Part shown: piece by piece, positions 1-10,125 of the stretch
Layout of the letters: every line of letters begins with the position of its first letter
How positions within the stretch are numbered: position 1 is the stretch's first letter
Assembly: GCF_051710625.1 (NCBI RefSeq)
Contig: NZ_JBPESN010000005.1
Location: 1 to 64,000 of the forward strand
Origin: JBPESN01 sp051710625
GTDB taxonomy: Bacteria > Pseudomonadota > Gammaproteobacteria > Enterobacterales > Enterobacteriaceae
DNA: 64,000 nucleotides
Direction: 5' to 3'
The notes under the pieces: generated by a model
Databases searched by the model: none
Told to the model about the DNA's origin: nothing
What the model saw: only the letters and a program-made list of their open reading frames with translations
Made by a program: the position numbers and the translations under genes

Positions 1-102
1 GAATTCAGGACTAAAATTTCTTCTTTTCATTGGTGCACCCGTGTTGTTCTGAGGTGCGCATATCACCTCTGTTCAGGTGGCCAAATTCAGTGTGCCACTA
101 CA
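1..102 (-). mobile_element. IS3-family element, terminal fragment
   Basis: This is the terminal 102 bases of the insertion sequence that also occurs at 21555-22804 and 52322-53582. It carries the inverted-repeat end (reading inward TGTAGTGGCACACTGAATTT) and, at 1-30, the first ten codons of orfA on the minus strand (MKRRNFSPEF). The rest lies outside the window, so its integrity cannot be judged. The end is assigned to base 102, where similarity to the other copies stops. Confidence 0.85.
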
Positions 103-275
103 ACCACTACATTCTTAGCCTAAGTGATGATCTGAACATAAAAATCTTACAGCTTCCTCCTGAAGAAAAAGAGCGTCTAATGCGGCTCTATGACCAAATC
201 AAAAAGGGAGCTAGTGGGGTTGGTGAAGTAGCATCAGAAAATAGCCTAGCAAGCGAACGCAAAAGGGCCGTTTAA
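103..275 (+). pseudogene. C-terminal remnant of an unrecognised protein cut by the IS
   Basis: An open frame runs from the IS end to a TAA at 273-275 and encodes about 57 residues. The predicted peptide is hydrophilic and contains LQLPPEEKERLMRLYDQIKK, which looks like an amphipathic helix. Base composition is visibly more AT-rich than in the neighbouring serS. I do not recognise the family. It could be the 3' end of a gene truncated by the IS, or chance open sequence. Confidence 0.3.
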
Positions 276-637
276 AAAACTATAAATTTCTTGTTTATTT
301 TTAGTAAAACAATTGTTAATGAGAGAATTTTTAAACGGCTTTCAAACTTACCCAAATTACAATCAATTCAGTCCAAAATATAGTGCAAAAAAATCATTTT
401 TCGCTCATTTTTTTGCGACGAGTCCAGAAATGCTTGCCACCCAACAGGAAATCGTCAATAACAAAAGCCCCGCGAGCAATAACAGCACCGGGCGAGAATA
501 GGCGGACATGGTATGGGAAACGCAGCCTCAGAGAAGAGATTGCGCGCATCATGCCACCACAGCGTAAAAAGTCAATCGGCCGCGTCTGGCCGCCGCATTT
601 TTTGCGCCACCGTAGGTAAGCCAGCTTGATCGTGCGC
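276..637. other. Intergenic, no gene recognised
   Basis: This stretch lies between the IS-adjacent remnant and the serS terminator. The first 140 bases are AT-rich and the remainder has host-like composition. Short open frames exist on both strands, but none resembles a known protein. E. coli has dmsABC beyond serS, and nothing of dmsABC is visible here. Confidence 0.5.
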
Positions 638-663
638 AAAAAAACGCGCCACATTGGGCGCGT
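638..663 (-). terminator. Rho-independent terminator of serS
   Basis: Read on the minus strand, a perfect 7-bp GC-rich stem (ACGCGCC / GGCGCGT) with a 6-base loop is followed by a run of seven T. It sits about 20 bases past the serS stop codon. Confidence 0.85.
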
Positions 664-682
664 AGAACGTGCTTGCGGCCGC

Positions 683-1978
683 TTAGCCGATATGGGTCAG
701 GCCCTTCATATAGGGCTGTAGTACCGCCGGTATGGCAATGCGCCCGTCGGCAAGCTGATGGTTTTCTAGCACCGCCACCAGCGCACGGCCCACCGCCAGA
801 CCGGAACCGTTCAGCGTATGTACCAGCAGTGGTTTTTTGTCCGCCCGGCTGCGGTAACGCGTCTGCATCCGCCGCGCCTGGAAATTGCCGATGTTGGAGC
901 ATGAAGAAATTTCGCGATAGGTATTTTGCGCCGGCAGCCATACTTCCAAATCGTAGGTTTTACAGGAGGCAAAACCCATATCACCGGTACACAGCAGTAC
1001 TTTGCGGTACGGCAGTTGCAGCAATTGCAGCACCTTTTCGGCATGGCCGGTCATCTCTTCCAGCGCCTGCATCGACTGTGCCGGTTTCACCACCTGCACC
1101 ATTTCCACTTTGTCGAACTGGTGCATGCGAATAAGCCCGCGGGTATCGCGCCCGTGAGAGCCGGTCTCGGATCGGAAACACGGGGTGGAGGCGGTCATCT
1201 TCAGCGGCAGCGCGTCTTCCTTGATGATTTCATCGCGCATCAGGTTGGTCAGCGGCACTTCCGCGGTCGGGATCAGCGCATAAGCGCTGGTGTCCGCTTC
1301 TTCGCTCAGGGGCTGAGTATGGAACAGATCTTCGGCAAATTTTGGTAACTGTCCGGTGCCGTACAGCGAAGCATGGTTAACCAGGTAAGGCAGATAATGT
1401 TCCACATAGCCGTGCTGTTCGGTATGCAGATCTAGCATGAACTGGGTCAGCGCGCGGTGCAGGCGGGCTATCTGGCCACGCATCACCACAAAGCGCGCAC
1501 CAGTCAGCTTGACCGCCACGGCAAAATCGAGCCCGCCCGCGATTTCACCGAGTTCCACATGGTCGCGGATGGGAAAATCGTATTGCCGCGGTTCGCCCCA
1601 GCGCGACACTTCCCGATTGTCCTTTTCGTCTCGCCCGTCGGGCACGTCGTCATCGTCGGGAATATTGGGCAGCGAGAGCGCGTAGTCGCGTATCTCGCTC
1701 TGCAGGGCGTCCAGCTCGGTTTTGGCGGCGCTTAAGCGCTCACCTAACTGGTTGACTTCCTGGCGCAGTGGCTCAATGTCTTCCCCGCGGGATTTCGCGG
1801 CACCGATCGCTTTGGAGCGGGCATTGCGTTCAGCCTGCAGATTCTCGGTTTCCACCTGGAGCACTTTGCGGCGCTCCTCCTGCTGGCGCAACGTCGCCAC
1901 ATCCAGTTTAAATTTTCTGCGAGCCAATTTTTCGGCGACTGCGTCGAGCTCGTTACGCAGTAGATTGGGATCGAGCAT
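683..1978 (-). CDS. serS: Seryl-tRNA synthetase, intact
   Basis: Class II aminoacyl-tRNA synthetase that charges tRNA-Ser (and tRNA-Sec) with serine in the cytoplasm. The 431-residue product matches the E. coli length (430). It starts MLDPNLLRNELDAVAEKLAR. Residues about 30-100 form the long Gln/Glu-rich antiparallel coiled-coil arm that grips the tRNA. The catalytic core follows, with TAEVPLTNL and FRSETGSHGRDTRGLIRMHQ (motif 2) and GSGLAVGRALVAVLENHQ (motif 3). No frameshift or internal stop is seen. It is the last gene of a minus-strand series ftsK-lolA-rarA-serS, as in E. coli, and a terminator follows. Essential for translation, which fits its preservation among broken neighbours. Confidence 0.97.
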   Translation of the reverse strand: MLDPNLLRNELDAVAEKLARRKFKLDVATLRQQEERRKVLQVETENLQAERNARSKAIGAAKSRGEDIEPLRQEVNQLGERLSAAKTELDALQSEIRDYALSLPNIPDDDDVPDGRDEKDNREVSRWGEPRQYDFPIRDHVELGEIAGGLDFAVAVKLTGARFVVMRGQIARLHRALTQFMLDLHTEQHGYVEHYLPYLVNHASLYGTGQLPKFAEDLFHTQPLSEEADTSAYALIPTAEVPLTNLMRDEIIKEDALPLKMTASTPCFRSETGSHGRDTRGLIRMHQFDKVEMVQVVKPAQSMQALEEMTGHAEKVLQLLQLPYRKVLLCTGDMGFASCKTYDLEVWLPAQNTYREISSCSNIGNFQARRMQTRYRSRADKKPLLVHTLNGSGLAVGRALVAVLENHQLADGRIAIPAVLQPYMKGLTHIG

Positions 1979-2087
1979 GCTAATCCTGTGCTTATGATTA
2001 TCTGATGTACGTTTACGGCCCCGCGGCGCCCCCGGGCGAGTGCCGCGTCATGAATTTAGCACTGCTAACCTTACCGCAACGGCCTGG

Positions 2088-3437
2088 TTATCGGTAGCGT
2101 TTTGTCGGGCTATTTTGATCCAGTGCGTCAAGCCAGGCAAGCTTTTCGCTGATTTTACCCTCCAGGCCGCGCGAGCTGGGATGATAGTAGCGGGTGTGCG
2201 CCATTTCCGGCGGGAAATAGTTCTCACCGGCGGGGTAGGCGTTGGGTTCATCATGGGCATAGCGGCGGTACTCGGCCCCCAATCCCATGTCTTTCATCAG
2301 CCTGGTCGGGGCGTTACGCAAATGCGCCGGCACATCATAATCCGCCTTTTCGCGCGCATCGCGCATCGCCGCTTTAAAGGCGGTGTACACCGCATTACTT
2401 TTCGGCGCGCAGGCCAGATAGACAATCGCCTGGGCGATGGCCCGCTCGCTTTCAGCGGGCCCCACGCGGGTAAAACAATCCCAGGCGGCGATGGCCACCT
2501 GCATGGCGCGCGGATCGGCGTTGCCCACATCTTCCGACGCGATAGCCAGCAATCAACGCGCGACGTACAGCGGATCGCCGCCGGCGGTAATAATCCGCGC
2601 ATACCAGTACAGCGCCCCATCGGGCGACGATCCGCGCACCGATTTATGCAGCGCCGAAATCAAGTCGTAATAACGATCGCCCTTATTATCAAAGCGCGCG
2701 GTGCGCTCGCCGGCGATTTCGTTTAGCAGCGCGGGGGTCAGTACCCGTTGTCCTTCGGCATCGGTCTCGGCCATGTCCGCCATCATTTCCAGACTGTTGA
2801 GCGCCCGCCGCGCGTCGCCGTTCACCCACGCCGCCAGAAGCTGACGGGTTTCCGACTGCAACACGATATTTTGCCTGCCGTAGCCGCGCTGGCTGTCCTG
2901 CATCGCCTGGTCGAGCACCAGGCCGATATCCTCTGCCGTCAACTCTTTCAGCAAGTAGACCCTGGCGCGGGAAAGCAACGCCGAATTCAATTCAAAGGAG
3001 GGATTCTCGGTCGTGGCACCGATAAAAGGTGACGGTGCCTTCTTCAATATGCGGCAAAAAGGCGTCCTGCTGGCCTTTGTTAAAGCGGTGGACTTCATCG
3101 ACAAACAGAATGGTGCGCCACCCAGCATCGCGATTTAGGCGCGCCCGTTCGATGGCCTCGCGGATTTCCTTGATGCCGGACGTGTCCCCGCCGATAGGCG
3201 CTCCACGTCCGCCTGACCGTGGCGGGCAATCAGTTCCGCCAGGGTAGTCTTGCCGGTCCCCGGCGGTCCCCACAAAATCATTGAATGGAGCTGGCCGTTT
3301 TTGATTGCCCGCGGCAGCGGTTTATCCGCCGCCAGCAGGTGGCTTTGACCGATATACTCCTCAAGCGTTGACGGACGCATACGCGCCGCCAGCGGTTGGA
3401 ATACGTTCTGGGAAAAGTCTAGGGACAGGTTACCCAT
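2088..3437 (-). pseudogene. rarA: Replication-associated recombination ATPase RarA, broken
   Basis: RarA (MgsA) is an AAA+ ATPase related to clamp loaders that acts at stalled forks. Homology runs nearly full length: MGNLSLDFSQNVFQPLAARM at the start, Walker A GPPGTGKTT, Walker B LFVDEVHRF, sensor region IGATTENPSF, and a C-terminus ending SPTKRYR. The reading frame shifts near 3190, just after RLSA, and again near 3025, inside EEGTVTF/IGATTENPSF. A TGA interrupts the frame at about 2553, where E. coli has Arg-Arg-Cys-Leu, so a CGA-to-TGA transition is likely. Only 7 bases separate its start from the lolA stop, so it was co-transcribed with lolA. A functional product is very unlikely. Confidence 0.92.
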
Positions 3438-3444
3438 AGTTACC

Positions 3445-4056
3445 TCACTGGCGCTGGTCGTCCAGCGTCACGCCCTTCGGTAGTGTAAAGTGGAATTTGG
3501 CGTCGTCCACCGGGCCGTTCTTCTGGCTTTTCAGCTGATAAACGCTGCGCTGGCCATCTTGCTCCACGGCGGTAAATCCGGTAATGGTGCCATTAGCAGC
3601 GACGTTAATCGTAAACTGCTTCAGGTTGCCGTTATTCGCTTTCGGTACCAGCGAAAAACTGTCGCCCTGTTGCTTCACATTATACTGACCCCAGTCGGCG
3701 GCGCGGTTGCGGGTGATTAACATGAACGGCGTGTTGCCGGTTGCGTTTTTTAGCCAGTTGGCGGTCGCCTGTTCAACAAATGGATTGTAAAACCACAGGG
3801 TTTTGCCATCGGACACCAGCACGCTTTCATCCGGCGCGGTCATATGCCAGTTGAACAGATTCGGCCGTTTTATCCACAATTCGCCCTCGCCCTCCTGCAC
3901 CGCGCCGCCTTCGGCGCCGGTCACCCGCTGGGTGAAGCTGGCATGGAAACTGTTGACCTGATTCAAACGGCTTTGCAGCACGTTGGCATCGGCGGCAAAC
4001 GCTGGGGCCGCCAGCACGGCGGCAAACAGATAAGCGGTCATCAACCGTTTTTTCAT
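3445..4056 (-). CDS. lolA: Periplasmic lipoprotein carrier LolA, intact
   Basis: LolA accepts outer-membrane lipoproteins from the LolCDE transporter and carries them across the periplasm to LolB. The product is 203 residues, the same as E. coli. It starts with a signal peptide (MKKRLMTAYLFAAVLAAPAFA, cleavage after AFA expected). The mature part carries the typical strands around SFHASFTQRV and GELWIKRPNLFNWHMTAPDE. I chose the ATG at 4056 because it places the signal peptide at the N-terminus; an in-frame upstream codon at 4110 would add 18 residues unlike the family. It lies between ftsK and rarA. Being essential in enterics, its retention is expected. Confidence 0.96.
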   Translation of the reverse strand: MKKRLMTAYLFAAVLAAPAFAADANVLQSRLNQVNSFHASFTQRVTGAEGGAVQEGEGELWIKRPNLFNWHMTAPDESVLVSDGKTLWFYNPFVEQATANWLKNATGNTPFMLITRNRAADWGQYNVKQQGDSFSLVPKANNGNLKQFTINVAANGTITGFTAVEQDGQRSVYQLKSQKNGPVDDAKFHFTLPKGVTLDDQRQ

Positions 4057-4211
4057 TCTTGGCATTCCTTGAGAAAGTGAGCCCGCGCGCTCCCGTCCGA
4101 GGCGCGGCAATAGAATTAACTTTATCGGAAGATGAGCGGGACGCCATAGGAATATCCTCTGAAACGTCCCGGTTTACGCATCTTTGTACGGTTGCGCCCG
4201 GCGAGAGGCGC

Positions 4212-7200
4212 TTACTCCTGTGACGGCGGGGACAGCACCTCGCGGTTGCCGTTGTGGCCTGGCGGACTGACAATGCCCTGCAATTTTATTTGCTCGACGA
4301 TCCTAGCGGCGCGCTTGTAACCGATGCGGAACTGGCGTTGCACGCCGGAGATCGACGCGCGGCGCTTGTCGATGACGAACGCCACCGCCTGATCGAACAG
4401 CGGATCCAGCTCCTCGTCGCCGTCTAGGCCGGCAGCGCCGCCCTCACTTTCATCACCGGCGCTGGTGATGCTGTCGATATATTGCGGCCGGCCCGTGGGC
4501 TTTCCAGTCGCTGACCACCGCATGCACCTCTTCATCGTGCACAAACGCGCCATGAACGCGCACCGGCAGCGAGGAATTGGGCGCCAGATAGAGCATATCC
4601 CTCATACCGAGCAGCAATTCGGCGCCGGTCTGATCGAGAATAGTACGGGAATCGATTTTGCTAGAAACGGTAAAGGCGATTCGCGTCGGGATGTTGGCCT
4701 TGATAAGACCGGTGATAACGTCCACCGACGGCCGCTGCGTCGCCAGCACCAGATGAATACCGGCGGCGCGCGCTTTTTGCGGCAGGCGGGCAATCAGCTC
4801 TTCCACCTTCTTGCCAACCGCCATCATCAGGTCGGCAAATTCGTCCACTATCACCACGATATAGGGCAGTTTTTCCAGCACCGGCGGCGCCTCCGCCATG
4901 CCGTCGCCGGGTTTCCAGAACGGGTCCGGCACCGGCCGTCCCATGCCTTCCGCCTGCTCGATACGTTTGTTATAGCCCGCGAGATTGCGCACGCCGAGCG
5001 CCGACATCAGCTTATAGCGCCGCTCCATTTCGCCCACGCACCAGCGCAGCGCGTTGGCGGCGTCCTTCATGTCGGTGACCACTTCGGTCAGCAGATGGGG
5101 AATGCCTTCATATACCGACAATTCCAGCATTTTCGGGTCAATCATGATAAAGCGCACCTCTTTCGGCGTCGCCTTAATACAGGATACTGAGGATCATGGC
5201 ATTGACCCACACAGATTTCCCGGAGCCGGTCGTTCCCGCCACCAGCAAATGCGGCATTTTGCCCAGATTGGCAATCACCGGCTGGCCGCCGATATTCTTG
5301 CCGAGCACCAGCGCCAAAGGCGAGCTGGTTTCACGGAATTTATCGCAATCGAGCACTTCGCGCAGATGAACCGTCTGGCGCCGCTTATTGGGCAACTCCA
5401 AACCGACGTATGGATTACCGGGAATCACTTCCACCACCCGCATCGCCATCGCCGATAGCGAGCCCGCCAGATCGCGGGACAGATTGAAAATTCGCGCCGC
5501 TTTCACGCCGGGCGCCAGATCCAGCTTGAAGCGGGCAATGACCGGCCCCGGCGAAATGCCGACAACTTCCGCCTTGACGCGATAGTCTGCCAGCAGGGCT
5601 TTCACTAGACGCGCCGTTTGCTCCAGGGCGAACATGCCCACCGGCTCCTCTTCCCGCGGCGGCGGGGTCAGGAGATCCATGGTCGGCAACGGCGTGGACG
5701 GTTTTTGCAGCGGCTGTTCCTGACGCACCAGGAACGGATGGATCAGACTGTCCATTGCCGGCGTCTGCGGCGCGCGCGGCGGCGCCATAACCCTGCGACA
5801 CGCCGTCGTCGTCAAGCGCCATCACTGTCGTGCCAGCGGTCGTCCTCGCTTGCGTAGGCGGCGGAGGGCGGATCGCCCGCGGGGCGCGCGCGGGGGCAAA
5901 CTGCGCTTTCTGCGCCGCAAAATCAGCGTCCCGACGGCTGCCCATGCCTGCCACGGGCGCGCTACCCGCCCCGGGGCGGGCGTCGATATCGGGCGGCGGC
6001 GACAGCGGCGAGAGGCGCCGCCGTGGGAATACCCGCCATGCGCCGCCGGAGTGTCACCAGGGTAGCGCTGCAGCTGCTGACGGGCAAAATCCTCCGCCAG
6101 ACGCTGCTGCTCATCCCACGCCGCTTCCTCTTCCGGTGACGCGAACGCCGGTCTGAGCGTGGTTTCAACCGGGGACGCATCAGTGTCCCGCGCCGTCAGC
6201 GGACGCTCGTCAAAGCTGTCAGCCGGCGCCAGCGTATCAGCCTGCAGACCCTCCTGAGGGGAGCGCTGCTGCGAGGGGATCTTGATCCCGTACGAGGAGG
6301 CCAGTTCCCGCCGCGTCGGGATACGCACCGGTTTCGGGCGCGGCAGTTCCGGTCCGATACCTTGTTTTACCGGCGGGTTGTAGTCATTGCCGCTGGCGGA
6401 AAACGCCGGCATGAAGGTCAGCGGCGTGCCCCCTTGCCCCGCGGGGGCGGCGCCTGCCGCCAGCGCGCCGCTGTTTTGCTGCGCGACGGTGAAGTCGTAG
6501 GGGGTATGCGGGGCGGCGGGATCCCGTTGCCAGTCACCCAAGCGCGGCCCCTCCTCCACTGCCAGGGCTTGCGGACTGGCCGGCGCAACGGGTAATTCAA
6601 ACCGGTAATGGGGCACCTCGCCGGCCTGCGCCGGCGAGGGGGAAGCGGACGACGCAGGCTCGACCCAGGCGCCTTCGGGCGGATAATTCACGCCCGCGCC
6701 GGCGGCAAGTGGATCGCCGGCAACGCCCTGACCCGGCACGGTAACAGAGAGAACGCCAGCGCTCAGGGGGACCGCCGCGCCCGAAGGCGCGCCGGCCGGC
6801 GCCGGATTTTGCGCATGACTGTCAGGCCACTCGCCCGCTGGGTAAGTGGTTGCTCCCTGACCGGCGAGCGGGCTCGCCTCAGGCCCTTGGCCGGCCTGCG
6901 CCAGCTCGCTGTGGCGTGCGGCAACCGCTGCGGCCGAGGGCCGCAGCAGCGGATCAGGATTTGCTTCCTGCGTCAGTATGCGACTCAGCAGCGGACCGTC
7001 GTCCCCCTCCCCCTCCCCGGCGCGCCAGGCGATATCGCCCGCCGTCTCGTGATCCGCCCGGCGGTAACCCTCATCCGCTTCGTCGTCGCGCCGGCTGCGG
7101 TTGGAGACAAACGTCGCACAACCAAGCACTACCGCGCCGATTTTCTCCGCGATAGTCAACCACGACCAGCCGGTAAAGAGCGTCAGTCCCGACGCCCAGA

Positions 7201-7708
7201 CGCACAGCAGCGCCAGGGTGGCGCTAATGCCGTTGAACCACGGCAAAATGGCATTGCTCAGCAGACTGCCGATAACCCCGCCGGAAGCGAAATAGTACAG
7301 ATCGTCAACATTCAGCGCGGCCAGGCCGCAGGAAGTGAGCAGCAGCGCCAGACTCCCGATAAGCCGCAGCGAGAGACCAAACAAATCCACATACTCGCGC
7401 CTGTCGCGCTGGGCAAAGGCGCTCCAGCAAAAGAACAGCATGATGGGCGGCAGCGCATACGCCAGCACGCCGAAGGTGAAAAACAGGGTATCGGCAAACC
7501 ATGCCCCTACCCCGCCGCCCAGATTATGAATAGGGCCATGCCAGGCGGTCTGTGACCAGCTTGGATCGGAGGGGCTGAAGCTGACCAGCGTCACCATCAA
7601 ATAAAACGCAAAAATACCCACTACAACTAGCACAGCCTCCAGTAGCCGGCGGCCGCTGCTGAGTTTTTTGAGGGCGATATCTTTATCTTCTGTATATTCC
7701 TGGCTCAA
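4212..7708 (-). pseudogene. ftsK: Cell-division DNA translocase FtsK, split by frameshifts
   Basis: FtsK couples septation to chromosome dimer resolution: an N-terminal four-helix membrane domain, a long linker, a RecA-like motor and a gamma DNA-reading domain. From 7708 to about 6000 the frame is open and encodes the membrane domain (first ~200 residues, intact) and a Pro/Ala-rich linker. The frame shifts near 5980 and again near 5780. The motor's Walker A (GTTGSGKS) is present, but an extra T near 5187 shifts the frame just after MILSILY. Homology resumes as VRFIMIDPKMLELSVYEGIP and VIVDEFADLM. A further one-base shift near 4490 (after DWKA) separates the gamma domain (SISGVQRQFRIGYKRAARIV). 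The division-essential part may still be made; the motor as written cannot. Sequence error should be excluded, because ftsK is essential in relatives. Confidence 0.85.
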
Positions 7709-7832
7709 GAAAGGCTCTCCAGGTTCCTGTTAACCGATATAATAACAGCGCCGAGATACAGTCCGGTGCTGGGACTGTATAAATTCACAGAAGTATAACC
7801 AAAACAAACCGTATTTGCACCTGGAATGCTCC

Positions 7833-8327
7833 TTAACGCGTCTTTATAATCAGACGATTACTCTGTTTCACTTCTTCCATGACGACATAGGTCCGAGTGT
7901 CGTTCACGCCGGGCAGACGCAGCAGCGTCTCGCCGAGCAGTTTACGATAGGCGGACATATCTGGCACGCGCGTTTTCAACAAATAGTCGAAATCGCCTGA
8001 AACCAGATGGCACTCCTGGATTTCCTCCAGCTTTTGCACCGCGGCGTTGAACTGCTCGAACACATCCGGCGCACCGCGGTTGAGGGTAATCTCAACAAAC
8101 ACCAGTAACGACGCATCCAGATAATGCGGGTTCAACAGCGCCGTATAGCCCCGGATGAACCCCTGGCGCTCAAGACGGCGTACGCGTTCAAGACAGGGCG
8201 TTGGCGATAGCCCTACCCGCTTTGATAACTCGACATTGGAAACCCGTCCGTCCTTTTGCAGTTCATTCAGGATATTGCGGTCGATACGATCAAGATCTTT
8301 CCCCAGGCGCTTTTTATTGTCTACCAT
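7833..8327 (-). CDS. lrp: Leucine-responsive regulatory protein Lrp, intact
   Basis: Global feast/famine transcription factor that senses leucine and controls amino-acid metabolism and surface structures. The 164-residue product is nearly identical to the E. coli protein as I recall it. The N-terminal winged helix-turn-helix (about residues 15-60, GRVSNVELSKRVGLSPTPCL) is followed by the RAM/AsnC ligand-binding and oligomerisation domain (LLVFVEITLNRGAPDVFEQF, then HLVSGDFDYLLKTRV). The ATG at 8327 gives the usual N-terminus MVDNKKRLGKDLDRIDRNIL; an upstream in-frame codon at 8366 is not needed. It is divergent from trxB and precedes ftsK, as in E. coli. Confidence 0.96.
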   Translation of the reverse strand: MVDNKKRLGKDLDRIDRNILNELQKDGRVSNVELSKRVGLSPTPCLERVRRLERQGFIRGYTALLNPHYLDASLLVFVEITLNRGAPDVFEQFNAAVQKLEEIQECHLVSGDFDYLLKTRVPDMSAYRKLLGETLLRLPGVNDTRTYVVMEEVKQSNRLIIKTR

Positions 8328-8865
8328 CATTAGTGTCTCTCTCAATTCCGTCCCTGTACTTGCCATACCCTCACTAATTTCATTGTGTCAGGGGTTGTCT
8401 AAGGACCTGTTATCAGTTTTTTTAAGGTCAACCTTTTGCTGGAACCATTTAGAACCTGTCTGTCAACATATTAAACGGCATCAGGGAGCGCAGGACACAC
8501 CGCTTAGGTCTGCTCCGCATACGGCTTCGCAAACCCCCACCGGTGCCCGCCACGGGCGCCAGCCACGGGCGCCAGCCACGGGCGCCAGCCACGGCCTGTT
8601 TAAATATACCCGCCTAGATGTTTTCGCAAAAGCGCAGCCGATTGTCAAAGTAAAACGATAAAAATCAGAACAACATACCGGCTGTGAGCGACATCCTTTG
8701 CCGCGTGGCGGGTTTAGCGGGGTTTTTACCCGATTATGCCCTGCAGGCAACCTTAATATAACCGCGATTAATTGGAAAAATCGTTAACTACTTTTTCATC
8801 CTTTTTTAACTCTGGTAATTTTCTTACAATGCCCAGGTTAATGAGGCGACGACAACGAGGAAAAC
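8328..8865. other. lrp-trxB divergent intergenic region
   Basis: These 538 bases separate two divergently transcribed intact genes and must contain both promoters and the lrp leader. I see AT-rich blocks at about 8400-8450 and 8755-8830 that suit promoters, but no element is certain enough to name. A 13-bp tandem repeat lies in the middle. No coding region is supported. Confidence 0.6.
8551..8594. repeat. 13-bp tandem repeat, 3.4 copies
   Basis: The unit CACGGGCGCCAGC occurs three times without mismatch and continues for five bases of a fourth copy. It lies inside the lrp-trxB intergenic region. GC-rich with a short palindromic core (GGCGCC). Confidence 0.9.
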
Positions 8866-9834
8866 ATGTCTACGGTGAAACACAGTAAATTGCTCATATT
8901 GGGTTCGGGGCCGGCGGGCTATACCGCCGCGGTCTATGGCGCGCGCGCCAATCTGAACCCGGTTTTGATCACCGGTATGGAGCAAGGCGGACAGCTGACG
9001 ATTACCACCGAGGTGGAAAACTGGCCGGGCGACCCGGAAGGACTGACCGGCCCGCTGCTGATGGAGCGCATGTACGCCCACGCCACAAAATTCAACACGG
9101 AAATCATTTTCGACCACATTACCCAGTTCAATCTGCAAACCCGCCCGTTCCGCCTCGTCGGCGATAGCGGCGAATATACCTGCGATGCGCTTATCATAGC
9201 CACCGGCGCCTCGGCGCGCTATCTTGGTCTGCCGTCCGAAGAGGCCTATAAAGGGAAGGGGGTTTCCGCCTGCGCCACCTGCGATGGCTTCTTTTACCGT
9301 AACCAGAAAGTGGCGGTGGTCGGCGGCGGTAACACCGCCGTGGAGGAAGCCCTGTACCTGGCCAATATCGCCGAGGAAGTGCATTTAATTCACCGCCGCG
9401 ACACCTTCCGTTCGGAAAAGATCCTTATCCACCGCCTGATGGATAAGGTTAATAACGGCAATATCGTGCTACATACCAATCGTACCCTGGAAGAGGTGCT
9501 GGGCGACGAGATGGGCGTCACCGGCGTACGTCTGAAAGAGGTAGCCGGCAGCGCCCATGAAGATCTGGCGGTCGCCGGGGTATTTATCGCTATCGGTCAC
9601 AGTCCCAACACCGCGATTTTCGGCGACCAATTGGCGCTGCAAAACGGCTATCTGCGCGTGCAGTCTGGTATCAATGGCAACGCGACCGCTACCTCGATTC
9701 CGGGCGTATTCGCGGCCGGCGACGTCATGGACCACAACTACCGCCAGGCGATCACCTCCGCCGGGACCGGCTGTATGGCGGCGCTGGACGCCGAACGTTA
9801 TCTCGACGGCCTGGCCCAGGCCGGATCCCTTTGA
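8866..9834 (+). CDS. trxB: Thioredoxin reductase TrxB, intact
   Basis: Flavoprotein that reduces thioredoxin with NADPH in the cytoplasm. The 322-residue product (E. coli 321) shows the FAD-binding GSGPAGYTAAVYGARANL near residue 13, the redox-active CATC at about residues 136-139 (SACATCDGFFYRNQKV), the NADPH-binding GGGNTAVEEALYLANIA, and the C-terminal FAD motif GVFAAGDVMDHNYRQA. No lesion is seen. It is followed by cydD and cydC, as in E. coli, both broken here. The open frame starts at an ATG preceded by an AGGAAAAC ribosome-binding site. Confidence 0.97.
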   Translation: MSTVKHSKLLILGSGPAGYTAAVYGARANLNPVLITGMEQGGQLTITTEVENWPGDPEGLTGPLLMERMYAHATKFNTEIIFDHITQFNLQTRPFRLVGDSGEYTCDALIIATGASARYLGLPSEEAYKGKGVSACATCDGFFYRNQKVAVVGGGNTAVEEALYLANIAEEVHLIHRRDTFRSEKILIHRLMDKVNNGNIVLHTNRTLEEVLGDEMGVTGVRLKEVAGSAHEDLAVAGVFIAIGHSPNTAIFGDQLALQNGYLRVQSGINGNATATSIPGVFAAGDVMDHNYRQAITSAGTGCMAALDAERYLDGLAQAGSL

Positions 9835-10125
9835 GATAGCGCTATCGCTGCGCGGCAGGGCCGGTGTGTCGCCCCGTTGCCGCCAGGATTGCTCAGGGCA
9901 GCCAACAGCCGCCTTTTCTTTGCCCTGCCCCCGTGCATATTTGCGCGCGCGTCCGCTTCATGCCGGCGTGGCGGACGCGCGCTAATTCACCGGCAATGAT
10001 TTCCACCTCGCCCGCAACAGGGTAAGATGTCGGCGTGCCGGCGCTGCAGAGCATTCCGGTCTCGCTTCCCGGCATGGGATTTCCAACGTTAATCGCCTGC
10101 CGTTCCGGCTGGAAACAGACTTTCA

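Noticed and set aside
6608..7555. A 315-codon open frame on the plus strand opposite ftsK
   Set aside because: It is antisense to the conserved FtsK membrane and linker region, rich in Arg/Gly/Ala as expected of a GC-rich shadow frame, and resembles no family.
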